From contig JAUPFM010000091.1 in NCBI GenBank assembly GCA_033026295.1, positions 1 through 64,000 on the forward strand: 64,000 nt of DNA, read 5' to 3'. The DNA is from Channa striata (lineage: Eukaryota; Chordata; Actinopteri; Anabantiformes; Channidae). Of this stretch, positions 50,505 through 60,800 are shown piece by piece. The position numbers and the translations under genes were made by a program. Within the stretch, counting starts at the first letter, position 1; each line of letters starts with the position of its first letter. The notes under the pieces are model-generated. The model saw only the letters and a program-made list of their open reading frames with translations. It did no database searches and was not told the origin of the DNA.

Positions 50505-50622
50505 CCCTCGTGCTACCCTGTTCTCACACGGGGAATGCTGGGAGAAAGAGAAAGAGCGGGAGGGGGGGGGTGTTTTTAAATCGCTACCCGCCTTTAGCTC
50601 TAGGCCCAGAGAGCTAGAGGGG
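50505..50622 (+). other. Partial duplicate of element 5' segment in E2
   Basis: This matches the first roughly 118 bp of the element, from CCCTCGTGCTACCCTGTTC to GAGAGCTAGAGGGG, then breaks off. It carries CACGGGGAATGCTG with one more G than E1. It is closer to E1 here (TGCTACCC, AATGCTGGG) than to the downstream full copy (TGCCACCC, AATGGTGGG). Confidence 0.75.
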
Positions 50623-50733
50623 ACCGTCCTCATTCACAACGGCCCTCAGCACTCCTCATTGTACAGTGCAGTCATTTCAGCGGCATTGCCGATATGTCTT
50701 ACGCGACCGAAAAACATTTTCACACTCTCACAA
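50623..50733 (+). other. 111-bp sequence unique in the window
   Basis: Found nowhere else in the window. It begins ACCGTCCTCATTCACAACGG, contains GTACAGTGCAGTCATTTCAG, GGCATTGCCGATATGTC and TTACGCGACCG, and ends TTTTCACACTCTCACAA just before CCCTCG. It has moderate GC and no repeat. It could be internal sequence of a longer parent element, host DNA carried in from another locus, or a remnant between two tandem element copies. No coding signal is evident. Confidence 0.6.
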
Positions 50734-50949
50734 CCCTCGTGCCACCCTGTTCTCACACGGGAATGGTGGGAGAAAGAGAAAGAGGAGGAGGAAGAGGGGG
50801 TGTTTTTAAATCGCTACCCGCCTTTAGCTCTAGGCCCAGAGAGCGAGGGGAGGAAGGGCGCCGTATTCGACACGGGGAGTTGGCCCAAAAGTCGTTTTTG
50901 GGGCTGTTCGCGCACCCTCTACCTCGCGTCCACCGGGGGCTGTTTCCCC

Positions 50950-50959
50950 GCGCATACGC
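50950..50959. promoter_or_regulatory. Degenerate NRF1-type site GCGCATACGC in E2
   Basis: It aligns with site 1 of E1 but carries G to A in the right half-site (GCGCATACGC), which fits CpG or methyl-CpG decay. The palindrome is broken, so binding at this site is less likely. Confidence 0.5.
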
Positions 50960-51070
50960 GTCCTCTCTCTCTTTCTTTCATCTCTCTTTCTTTCATCTCT
51001 CCTCCCCATATCACCCCATCTGTCCCCCCATCTTTCCTCCTCCCCATCTCTTCTCACCCCCTCGACCCAC
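50960..51070 (+). repeat. Polypyrimidine tract 1 in E2
   Basis: CTCTTTCTTTCAT repeats followed by CCTCCCCAT units, colinear with 12914-13030. The C-runs are shorter (GTCCCCCCATC) and the end reads CCCCTCGACCCACC. Confidence 0.85.
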
Positions 51071-51077
51071 CCGGCCC

Positions 51078-51087
51078 GCGCATGCGC
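51078..51087. promoter_or_regulatory. Intact NRF1-type palindrome GCGCATGCGC, site 2 in E2
   Basis: A perfect match at the same place as 13037-13046, between the two polypyrimidine tracts. Its retention while site 1 decayed may be chance. Confidence 0.6.
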
Positions 51088-51190
51088 TTCAGACTCTCAT
51101 CTCTCATCTGTCTCTCTCTCTCTCTCTCTCTCCTTCTTCCTCTCTCTCTCTCTTTCTCTCTCCCCTCCCTCCCTTCTCTCAATCCCTCCC
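51088..51190 (+). repeat. Polypyrimidine tract 2 in E2, (CT)n
   Basis: TCTCATCTGTCTCTCTC repeat followed by CCTTCTTCCTCTC and CCCTCCCTCCC; counterpart of 13047-13147. Confidence 0.85.
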
Positions 51191-51268
51191 CCGGGTCCCT
51201 CCGACCCGAGGCCACGGGCCTCGCGTAGGGCAGGGCGTCCCCGGACTCTCTGAGACAGGGCCCGGGAG

Positions 51269-51550
51269 GTTTACGATCCCGGGGTCGCGAGGCCCGAAGA
51301 GGCGGGACGTCGGGGCCTTGGAGTCCGAGCCCTGGAAAGTTTACGAGCCCGGGGTCGCGAGGCCCGAGGAGACGGGACATCGGGACGCCGTGGAGTCAGG
51401 CCCGAGAAGGTCCTCCATCCCGATGTCCCGGGGTCCGCCAGGCCCCTGGGAGACGGCGCGCCCGGCCGCGAGGAGTCAGGGTCCGAGAATGTCCTCTATC
51501 CTGGGGTCCCCGAGGCCCCACAGCAGACGTGCAGAGTCTGAGCCCAGGTC
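51269..51550 (+). repeat. Four 71-80 bp GC-rich units in E2
   Basis: GTTTACGATCCCGGGGTCGC, GTTTACGAGCCCGGGGTCGC, GTCCTCCATCCCGATGTCC and GTCCTCTATCCTGGGGTCC open successive units in the same order as in E1. The shared fourth unit (GGTCCCCGAGGCCCCACAGC) is nearly identical in both copies. Confidence 0.72.
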
Positions 51551-52644
51551 CAGGGTCCCTCAGACCCAACGGAGGGGACGTCGGAAGGTCCCTCAGACCC
51601 CGCAGCGGAGGGGACATCGGTAAGGTCCGCTAGAGCGGCGGGGTCCCTCTGACCCCGCAGCGGAGGGACGTCGGGAAGGTCGCTGCAGCGGTCGGGGTCC
51701 TCGGACCCCCAGCGGAGGGACGTCGGGGTCCCTCAGACCCCCGCAGCGGAGGGACGTCGGTAAGGTTCGCTAGAGCCGGGGTCCCCTCAGACCCGCAGCG
51801 GGGGACGTCGGTAAGGTCCGCTAGAGCCGGCGGGTCCCCTCTGACCCCGCAGCGGGGGACGTCGGGAAGGTCGGCTGCAGCGGTCGGGGTCCTCGGACCC
51901 GCAGCGGGGAGTTGACGACGGGGTCCCTCTGACCCCGCAGCGGAGGGGCGTCGGGAAGGTCCGCTGCAGCGGTCGGGTCCCTCGGACCCCCAGAGGAGGG
52001 GACGTCGGGGTCCCTCGGACCCGCAGAGCGGAGTTGACGCGGGGTCCCTCTGACCCCGCAGCGCAGGGGCGTCAGGAAGGTCTGCTGGAGCTGGCGGGGT
52101 CCTCGGACCCCCAGCGGAGAGGGGACGTCGGGGTCCCCTCGGACCCCCGCAGCGGAGGGGACGACGGGGGGTCCCTCTGACCCCGCAGCGCAGGGGCGTC
52201 AGGAAGGTCCGCTGGAGCTGGCGGGGGTCCTCGGACCCCCAGCGGAGGGACGTCGGGGTCCCTCAGACCCCGCAGCGGAGTTGGCGACGGTAAGGTCCGC
52301 TAGAGCCGGCGGGGTCCCTCTGACCCCGCAGCGGAGGGACGTCGGGAAGGTCCGCTGCAGCGGTCGGGTCCCCTCGGACCCCCAGCGGAGGGGCGTCGGG
52401 GTCCTCGGACCCCACAGCGGAGTTGGACGACGGGGTCCCTCGGACCCGCAGGGCAGGGGGCGTGGGTAAGGTCCGCTGGGCGGTCAGGGTCCTCGGACCC
52501 CCAGCGGAGCGGACGTCGGGAAAGTCCTCAGACCCCCAGCGGAGGGGACTTGGGTAAGCTCCGCTGGAGCGGGCGGGTCCCCTCTGACCCCGCAGCGCAG
52601 GGACGTGGGAAGGTCCGCTGCAGCGGCGGGGTCCCTCGGACCCC
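51551..52644 (+). repeat. GC-rich minisatellite of E2
   Basis: About 1.1 kb of the same units as in E1 (GGGTCCTCGGACCCCCAGCG, GGTAAGGTCCGCTAGAGC, GGAAGGTCCGCTGCAGCGG). GACGTCGG is more common here than the GACGCCGG of E1. Unit count and order differ from E1. Confidence 0.88.
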
Positions 52645-52673
52645 GAGTCAACACCCGAAGAGTGTGCAGTGCA

Positions 52674-52681
52674 AGGGTTAT
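52674..52681 (+). repeat. E2 right end, AGGGTTAT
   Basis: AGGG at 52674-52677 with TTAT at 52678-52681. The left end has TTAT at 50501-50504 before CCCT, so TTAT flanks both sides. The right TTAT is native (CCTTTTATGCTC). The left one is expected from the satellite to be TTAA (TTTCCTTAAAAG), so it carries a change. Confidence 0.6.
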
Positions 52682-54659
52682 GCTCGCAATCGCCTTTTCT
52701 CAGGGAGAAATGCTGTTTTGAAGCCAAGCTTGTATTGAACAATTTCTGCACCAAACTCAAATGAAACTGTGTCTGCCTTCTTATTTAGCCTAAATCCACT
52801 CAGCAGAACTAATAAATATGGTTGTGGGATGTTTCCTTAAAAGACAGTAAATGCATGTAATTCAAGCATCCTTTTATGCTTTCAGAATCGCCATTTCTCA
52901 GCGAGAAAATGCTGTTTTGAAGCCAAGCTTGTATTGAACAATTTCTGCACCAAACTAAAAAAAAACTGTGTCTGCCTTCTTATTTAGCCTAAATCCACCC
53001 AGGAGAGACTCAATATAAGCTTGTGGCATGTTTCCTTAAAAGACAGTCAATGCATGTAATTCAAGCATCTTTTTATGCTCATAATCGCCTTTTCTCAGCG
53101 AGAAAAAGCTGTTATGAAGCCAAGCTTGTATTGAACAATTTCTGCACCAAACTCAAATAAAACTGTGTCTGCCTTCTTATTTAGCTTAAATCCACTCAGG
53201 AAAGACTGAAAATAAGCTTGTGGCATGTTTCCTTAAAAGACAGTAAATGCATTTAATTCAAGCATCCTTTTATGCTCAGAATCGCCTTTTCTCAGCGAGA
53301 AAATGCTGTTTTGAAGCCAAGCTTGTATTGAACAATTTCTGCACCAAACTCAAATAAAACTGTGTCTGCCTTCTTATTTAGCCTAAATCCACTCAGGAGA
53401 GACTCAAAATAAGCTTGTGACATGTTTCCTTAAAAGACAGTAAATGCATGTAATTCAAGCATCCTTTTATGCTCGAAATCGCCTTTTCTCAGCGAGAAAA
53501 TGCTGTTTTGAAGCCAAGCTTGTATTGAACAATTTCTGCACCAAACTCAAATAAAACTGTGTCTGCCTTCTTATTTAGCCTAAACCCACTCAGCAGAACA
53601 TATAAACAAGCTTGTGGGATGTTTCCTTAAAAGACAGTCAATGCATGTAATTCAAGCATCCTTTTATGCTCATAATCGCCTTTTCTCAGCGAGAAAATGC
53701 TGTTTTGAAGCCAAGCTTGTATTTAACAATTTCTGCACCAAACTCAAATAAAGCTGTGTCTGCCTTCTTATTTAGCCTAAATCCACTCAGGAGAAACTGA
53801 AAATAAGCTTGTGGCATGTTTCCTTAAAAGAATGTAAATGCATGTAATTCAAGCATCTTTTCATGCTCTTGCAATCGCCTTTTCTCAGCGAGAAAATGCT
53901 GTTTTGAAGCCAAGCTTGTATTGAACAATTTCTGCACCAAACTCAAATAAAACTGTGTCTGCCTTCTTATTTAGCCTAAATCCACTCAGGAGAGACTGAA
54001 AATAAGCTTGTGGGATGTTTCCTTAAAAGACAGTAAATGCATGTAATTCAAGGATCCTTTTATACTTAATTGCCTTTTCTCAGCGAGAAAATGCTGTTTG
54101 AAGCCAAGCTTGTATTGAACAATTTCTACACCAAACTCAAATAAAACTATGTCTGCCTTCTTATTTAGCCTAAATCCACTCAGGAGAGACTGAAAATAAA
54201 CTTGTGGCATGTTTCCTTAAAAGACAATAAATGCATGTAATTCAAGCATTCTTTTATGCTCATAATCGCCTTTTCTCAGCGAGAAAATGCTGTTTGAAGC
54301 CAAGCTTGTATTGAACAATTTCTGCACCAAACTCAAATGAAACTGTGTCTGCCTTCTTATTTAACCTAAATCCACTCAGCAGAACTAATAAATATGGTTG
54401 TGGGATGTTTCCTCAAAAGACAGTAAATGCATGTAATTCAAACATCCTTTTATGCTCGCAATCGCCTTTTCTCAGCGAGAAATGCTGTTTTGAAGCCACG
54501 CTTGTATTGAACTATTTCTGCACCAAACTCAAATAAAACTGTGTCTGCCTTCTTATTTAGCCTAAATCCACTCAGCAGAACTAATAAATATGGTTGTGGG
54601 ATGTTTCCTTAAAAGACAGTAAATGCATGTAATTCAAGCATCCTTTTATGCTCGCAATC

Positions 54660-57010
54660 GCCTTTTCTCAGCGAGAAAATGCTGTTTTGAAGCCAAGCTT
54701 GTATTGAAAAATTTCTGCACCAAACTCAAATAAAACTGTGTCTGCCTTCTTATTTAGCTTAAATCTACTGAGCAGAACATATAAACAGGCTTGTGGACGT
54801 TTCCTTAAAAGACAGTAAATGCATGTAATTCAAGCATCCTTTTATGCTCATAATCGCCTTTTCTCAGCGAGAAAATGCTGTTTTGAAGCCAAGCTTGTAT
54901 TGAACAATTTCTGCACCAAACTCAAATAAAACTGTGTCTGCCTTCTTATTTAGCCTAAATCCACTCAGGAGAGACTGAAAATAAACTTGTGGCATGTTTC
55001 CTTAGAAGACAATAAATGCATGTAATTCAAACATCCTTTTATGCTGCAATCGCCTTTTCTCACCGAGAAAATGCTGTTTTGAAGCCAAGCTTGTATTGAA
55101 CAATTTCTGCACCAAACTCAAATGAAACTGTGTCTGCCTTCTTATTTAGCCTAAATCCACTCAGCAGAACATATAAACAAGCTTGTGGGATGTTTCCTTA
55201 AAAGACAGTAAATGCTTTTATTTCAAGCATCCTTTTACGCTCGCAATCGCCTTTCTCAGCGAGAAAATGCTGTTTGAAGCCAAGCTTGTATTGAACAATT
55301 TCTGCACCAAACTCAAATGAAACTGTGTCTGCCTTCTTATTTAGCCTAAATCCACTCAGTAGAACTAATAAATATGGTTGTGGGATGTTTCCTTAAAAGA
55401 CAGTAAATGCATGTAATTCAAGCATCCTTTTATGCTCATAATCGCCATTTCTCAGCGAGAAAATGCTGTTTTGAAGCCAAGCTTGTATTGAACAATTTCT
55501 GCACCAAACTCAAATAAAACTGTGTCTGCCTTCTTATTTAGCCTAAATCCACTCAGGAGAGACTCAAAATAAGCTTGTGACATGTTTCCTTAAAAGACAG
55601 TCAATGCATGTAATTCAAGCATCCTTTTATGCTCGAAATCGCCTTTTCTCAGCGAGAAAATGCTGTTTTGAAGCCAAGCTTGTATTGAACAATTTCTGCA
55701 CCAAACTCAAATAAAACTGTGTCTGCCTTCTTATTTAGCCTAAATCCACTCAGCAGAACATATAAACAAGCTTGTGGGATGTTTCTTTAAAAGACAGTCA
55801 ATGCATGTAATTCAAGCATCCTTTTATGCTCATAATCGCCTTTTCTCAGCGAGAAAATGCTGTTTTAAGCCAAGCTTGTATTGAAAAATTTCTGCACCAA
55901 ACTCAAATAAAACTGTGTCTGCCTTCTTATTTAGCTTAAATCTACTGAGCAGAACATATAAACAGGCTTGTGGGACGTTTCCTTAAAAGACAGTAAATGC
56001 ATGTAATTCAAGCATCCTTTTATGCTCATAATCGCCTTTTCTCAGCGAGAAAATGCTGTTTTGAAACCAAGCTTGTATTGAACAATTTCTGCACCAAACT
56101 CAAATAAAACTGTGTCTGCCTTCTTATTTAGCCTAAATCCACTCAGGAGAGACTGAAAATAAACTTGTGGCATGTTTCCTTAGAAGACAATAAATGCATG
56201 TAATTCAAACATCCTTTTATGCTCAATCGCCTTTTCTCACCGAGAAAATGCTGTTTTGAAGCCAAGCTTGTATTGAACAATTTCTGCACCAAACTCAAAT
56301 GAAACTGTGTCTGCCTTCTTATTTAGCCTAAATCCACTCAGCAGAACATATAAACAAGCTTGTGGGATGTTTCCTTAAAAGACAGTAAATGCTTTTATTT
56401 CAAGCATCCTTTTACGCTCGTAATCGCCTTTCTCAGCGAGAAAATGCTGTTTTGAAGCCAAGCTTGTATTGAACAATTTCTGCACCAAACTCAAATGAAA
56501 CTGTGTCTGCCTTCTTATTTAGCCTAAATCCACTCAGTAGAACTAATAAATATGGTTGTGGGATGTTTCCTTAAAAGACAGTAAATGCATGTAATTCAAG
56601 CATCCTTTTATGCTCATAATCGCCATTTCTCAGCGAGAAAATGCTGTTTGAAGCCAAGCTTGTATTGAACAATTTCTGCACCAAACTCAAATAAAACTGT
56701 GTCTGCCTTCTTATTTAGCCTAAATCCACTCAGGAGAGACTCAAAATAAGCTTGTGACATGTTTCCTTAAAAGACAGTCAATGCATGTAATTCAAGCATC
56801 CTTTTATGCTCGAAATCGCCTTTTCTCAGCGAGAAAATGCTGTTTTGAAGCCAAGCTTGTATTGAACAATTTCTGCACCAAACTCAAATAAAACTGTGTC
56901 TGCCTTCTTATTTAGCCTAAATCCACTCAGCAGAACATATAAACAAGCTTGTGGGATGTTTCCTTAAAAGACAGTAAATGCATGTAATTCAAGCATCCTT
57001 TTACCCTACT
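54660..57010 (-). repeat. Tandem duplication of a 6-monomer module, right arm
   Basis: AAATCTACTGAGCAG near 54761 and 55938, TTAGAAGACAATAAATGC near 55003 and 56180, TCTCACCGAGAAAATG near 55059 and 56237, ATGCTTTTATTTCAAGC near 55212 and 56389, and CACTCAGTAGAAC near 55353 and 56530 all recur at 1177 bp (6 monomers). Confidence 0.83.
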
Positions 57011-57899
57011 TAATCGCCTTTTCTCAGCGAGAAAATGCTGTTTTGAAGCCAAGCTTGTATTGAACAATTTCTGCACCAAACTCAAATGAAACTGTGTCTG
57101 CCTTCTTATTTAGCCTAAATCCACTCAGCAGAACTAATAAATATGGTTGTGGGATGTTTCCTTAAAAGACAGTAAATGCATGTAATTCAAGCATCCTTTT
57201 ATGCTCGTAATCGCCATTTCTCAGCGAGAAAATGCTGTTTTGAAGCCAAGCTTGTATTGAACAATTTCTGCACCAAACTCAAATAAAACTGTGTCTGCCT
57301 TCTTATTTAGCTTAAATCCACTCAGGAAAGACTGAAAATAAGCTTGTGGCATGTTTCCTTAAAAGACAGTAAATGCATTTAATTCAAGCATCCTTTTACG
57401 CTCGTAATCGGCTTTTCTCAGTGAGAAAATGCTGTTATGAAGCCAAGCTTGTATTGAACAATTTCTGCACCAAACTAAAAAAACTGTGTCTGCCTTCTTA
57501 TTTAGCCTAAATCCACCCAGGAGAGACTCAATATAAGCTTGTGGCATGTTTTACTTAAAAGACAGTCAATGCATGTAATTCAAGCATCTTTTTATGCTCG
57601 CAATCGCCTTTTCTCAGCGAGAAAAAGCTGTTTTGAAGCCAAGCTTGTATTGAACAATTTCTGCACCAAACTCAAATGAAACTGTGTCTGCCTTCTTATT
57701 TAGCCTAAATCCACTCAGCAGAACAAATAAATATGGTTGTGGGATGTTTCCTTAAAAGACAGTCAATGCATGTAATTCAAACATCCTTTTATGCTCGCAA
57801 TCGCCTTTTCTCAGGGAGAAATGCTGTTTTGAAGCCAAGCTTGTATTGAACAATTTCTGCACCAAACTCAAATAAAACTGTGTCTGCCTTCTTATTTAG

Positions 57900-60800
57900 C
57901 CTAAATCCACCCAGGAGAGACTCAATATAAGCTTGTGGCATGTTTCCTTAAAAGACAGTCAATGCATGTAATTCAAGCATCTTTTTATGCTCGTAATAGC
58001 CTTTTCTCAGCGAGAAAAAGCTGTTTTGAAGCCAAGCTTGTATTTAACAATTTCTGCACCAAACTCAAATGAAACTGTGTCTGCCTTCTTATTTAGCCTA
58101 AATCCACTCAGCAGAACTAATAAATATGGTTGTGGGATGTTTCCTTAAAAGACAGTCAATGCATGTAATTCAAACATCCTTTAATGCTCGCAATCGCCTT
58201 TTCTCAGCGAGAAAATGCTGTTTTGAAGCCAAGCTTGTATTGAACAATTTCTGCACCAAACTCAAATAAAACTGTGTCTGCCTTCTTATTTAGCTTAAAT
58301 CCACTGAGCAGAACATATAAACAGGCTTGTGGGACGTTTCCTTAAAAGACAGTCAATGCATGTAATTCAAGCATCCTTTTATGCTCAGAATCGCCTTTTC
58401 TCAGCGAGAAAATGCTGATTTGAAGCCAAGCTTGTATTGAACAATTTCTGCACCAAACTCAAATAAAACTGTGTCTGCCTTCTTATTTAGCTTAAATCCA
58501 CTCAGGAAAGACTGAAAATAAGCTTGTGGCATGTTTCCTTAAAAGACAGTAAATGCATTTAATTCAAGCATCCTTTGATGCTCAGAATCGCCTTTTCTCA
58601 GCGAGAAAATGCTGTTTTGAAGCCAAGCTTGTATTGAACAATTTCTGCACCAAACTCAAATAAAACTGTGTCTGCCTTCTTATTTAGCCTAAATCCACCC
58701 AGGAGAGACTCAATATAAGCTTGTGGCATGTTTCCTTAAAAGACAGTCAATGCATGTAATTCAAGCATCTTTTTATGCTCATGAATCGCCTTTTCTCAGC
58801 GAGAAAAAGCTGTTTTGAAGCCAAGCTTGTATTTAACAATTTCTGCACCAAACTCAAATGAAACTGTGTCTGCCTTCTTATTTAGCCTAAATCCACTCAG
58901 CAGAACTAATAAATATGGTTGTGGGATGTTTCCTTAAAAGACAGTCAATGCATGTAATTCAAACATCCTTTTATGCTATAATCGCCTTTTCTCAGCGAGA
59001 AAATGCTGTTTTGAAGCCAAGCTTGTATTGAACAATTTCTGCACCAAACTCAAATGAAACTATGTCTGCCTTCTTATTTAGCCTAAATCCACTCAGCAGA
59101 GACTGAAAATAAACTTGTGGCATGTTTCCTTAAAAGACAGTAAATGCATGTAATTCAAGCATCCTTTTATGCTTTCATAATCGCCTTTTCTCAGCGAGAA
59201 AATGCTGTTTGAAGCCAAGCTTGTATTGAACAATTTCTGCACCAAACTCAAATAAAACTGTGTCTGCCTTCTTATTTAGCCTAAATCCACTCAGGAGAGA
59301 CTCAAAATAAGCTTGTGGGATGTTTCTTTAAAAGACAGCCAATGCATGTAATTCAAGCATCCTTTTTATGCTCATAATCGCCTTTTCTCAGCGAGAAAAT
59401 GCTGTTTTAAGCCAAGCTTGTATTGAACAATTTCTGCACCAAACTCAAATGAAACTGTGTCTGCCTTCTTATTTAGCCTAAATCCACTCAGCAGAACATA
59501 TAAACAAGCTTGTGGGATGTTTCCTTAAAAGACAGTCAATGCATGTAATTCAAACATCTTTTATGGTCGCAATCGCCTTTTCTCAGCGAGAAAATGCTGT
59601 TTTGAAGCCAAGCTTGTATTGAACAATTTCTGCACCAAACTCAAATGAAACTGTGTCTGCCTTCTTATTTAGCCTAAATCCACTCAGCAGAACTAATAAA
59701 TATGGTTGTGGGATGTTTCCTTAAAAGGCAGTCAATGCATGTAATTCAAACATCCTTTTATGCTCGTAATCGCCTTTTCTCAGGGAGAAATGCTGTTTTG
59801 AAGCCAAGCTTGTATTGAACAATTTCTGCACCAAACTCAAATGAAACTGTGTCTGCCTTCTTATTTAGCCTAAATCCACTCAGCAGAACTAATAAATATG
59901 GTTGTGGGATGTTTCCTTAAAAGGCAGTCAATGCATGTAATTCAAACATCCTTTTATGCTTAATCGCCTTTTCTCAGGGAGAAATGCTGTTTTGAAGCCA
60001 AGCTTGTATTGAACAATTTCTGCACCAAACTCAAATAAAACTGTGTCTGCCTTCTTGTTTAGCCTAAATCCACTCAGCAGAACATATAAACAAGCTTGTG
60101 GGATGTTTCCTTAAAAGACAGTCAATGCATGTAATTCAAGCATCCTTTTATGCTTCAAGAATCGCCTTTTCTCAGCGAGAAAATGCTGTTTTGAAGCCAA
60201 GCTTGTATTGAACAATTTCTGCACCAAACTCAAATGAAACTGTGTCTGCCTTCTTATTTAGCCTAAATCCACTCAGCAGAACTAATAAATATGGTTGTGG
60301 GATGTTTCCTTAAAAGACAGTAAATGCATGTAATTCAAGCATCCTTTTATGCTCTTAATCGCCTTTTCTCAGCGAGAAAATGCTGTTTTGAAGCCAAGCT
60401 TGTATTGAACAATTTCTGCACCAAACTCAAATGAAACTGTGTCTGCCTTCTTATTTAGCCTAAATCCACTCAGCAGAACAAATAAATATGGTTGTGGGAT
60501 GTTTCCTTAAAAGACAGTCAATGCATGTAATTCAAACATCCTTTTATGCTCGCTTAATCGCCTTTTCTCAGGAAGAAATGCTGTTTTGAAGCCAAGCTTG
60601 TATTGAACAATTTCTGCACCAAACTCAAATAAAACTGTGTCTGCCTTCTTATTTAGCCTAAATCCACTCAGCAGAACATATAAACAAGCTTGTGGGATGT
60701 TTCCTTAAAAGACAGTCAATGCATGTAATTCAAGCATCCTTTTATGCTTTAATCGCGCTTTTCTCAGCGAGAAAATGCTGTTTTGAAGCCAAGCTTGTAT

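Larger units (their letters stand above)
50505..52677 (+). mobile_element. GC-rich element E2 with rearranged 5' end
   Basis: A second 2173-bp copy of the E1 family. It starts CCCTCGTGC after TTTCCTTAT and ends GTGCAAGGG before TTATGCTCGC. It reads in the same + strand direction as E1 although the surrounding satellite is reversed. The flanks are TTAT on both sides. A partial 5' copy (50505-50622) and a unique 111-bp piece (50623-50733) precede a full-length copy (50734-52677). The minisatellite is shorter than in E1. No transposase or other credible ORF is present; reading frames of up to about 309 aa are low-complexity runs through the pyrimidine tracts. Confidence 0.75.
50734..52677 (+). 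mobile_element. Full-length element copy inside E2
   Basis: This restarts at CCCTCGTGCCACCCTGTTC and continues through the promoter-like segment (AGTTGGCCCAAAAGTCG), both polypyrimidine tracts, the 71-80 bp units and the minisatellite to the shared 3' tail. It is colinear with E1. Differences are concentrated in the simple repeats and in minisatellite unit number, with scattered CpG-type changes. Confidence 0.72.
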
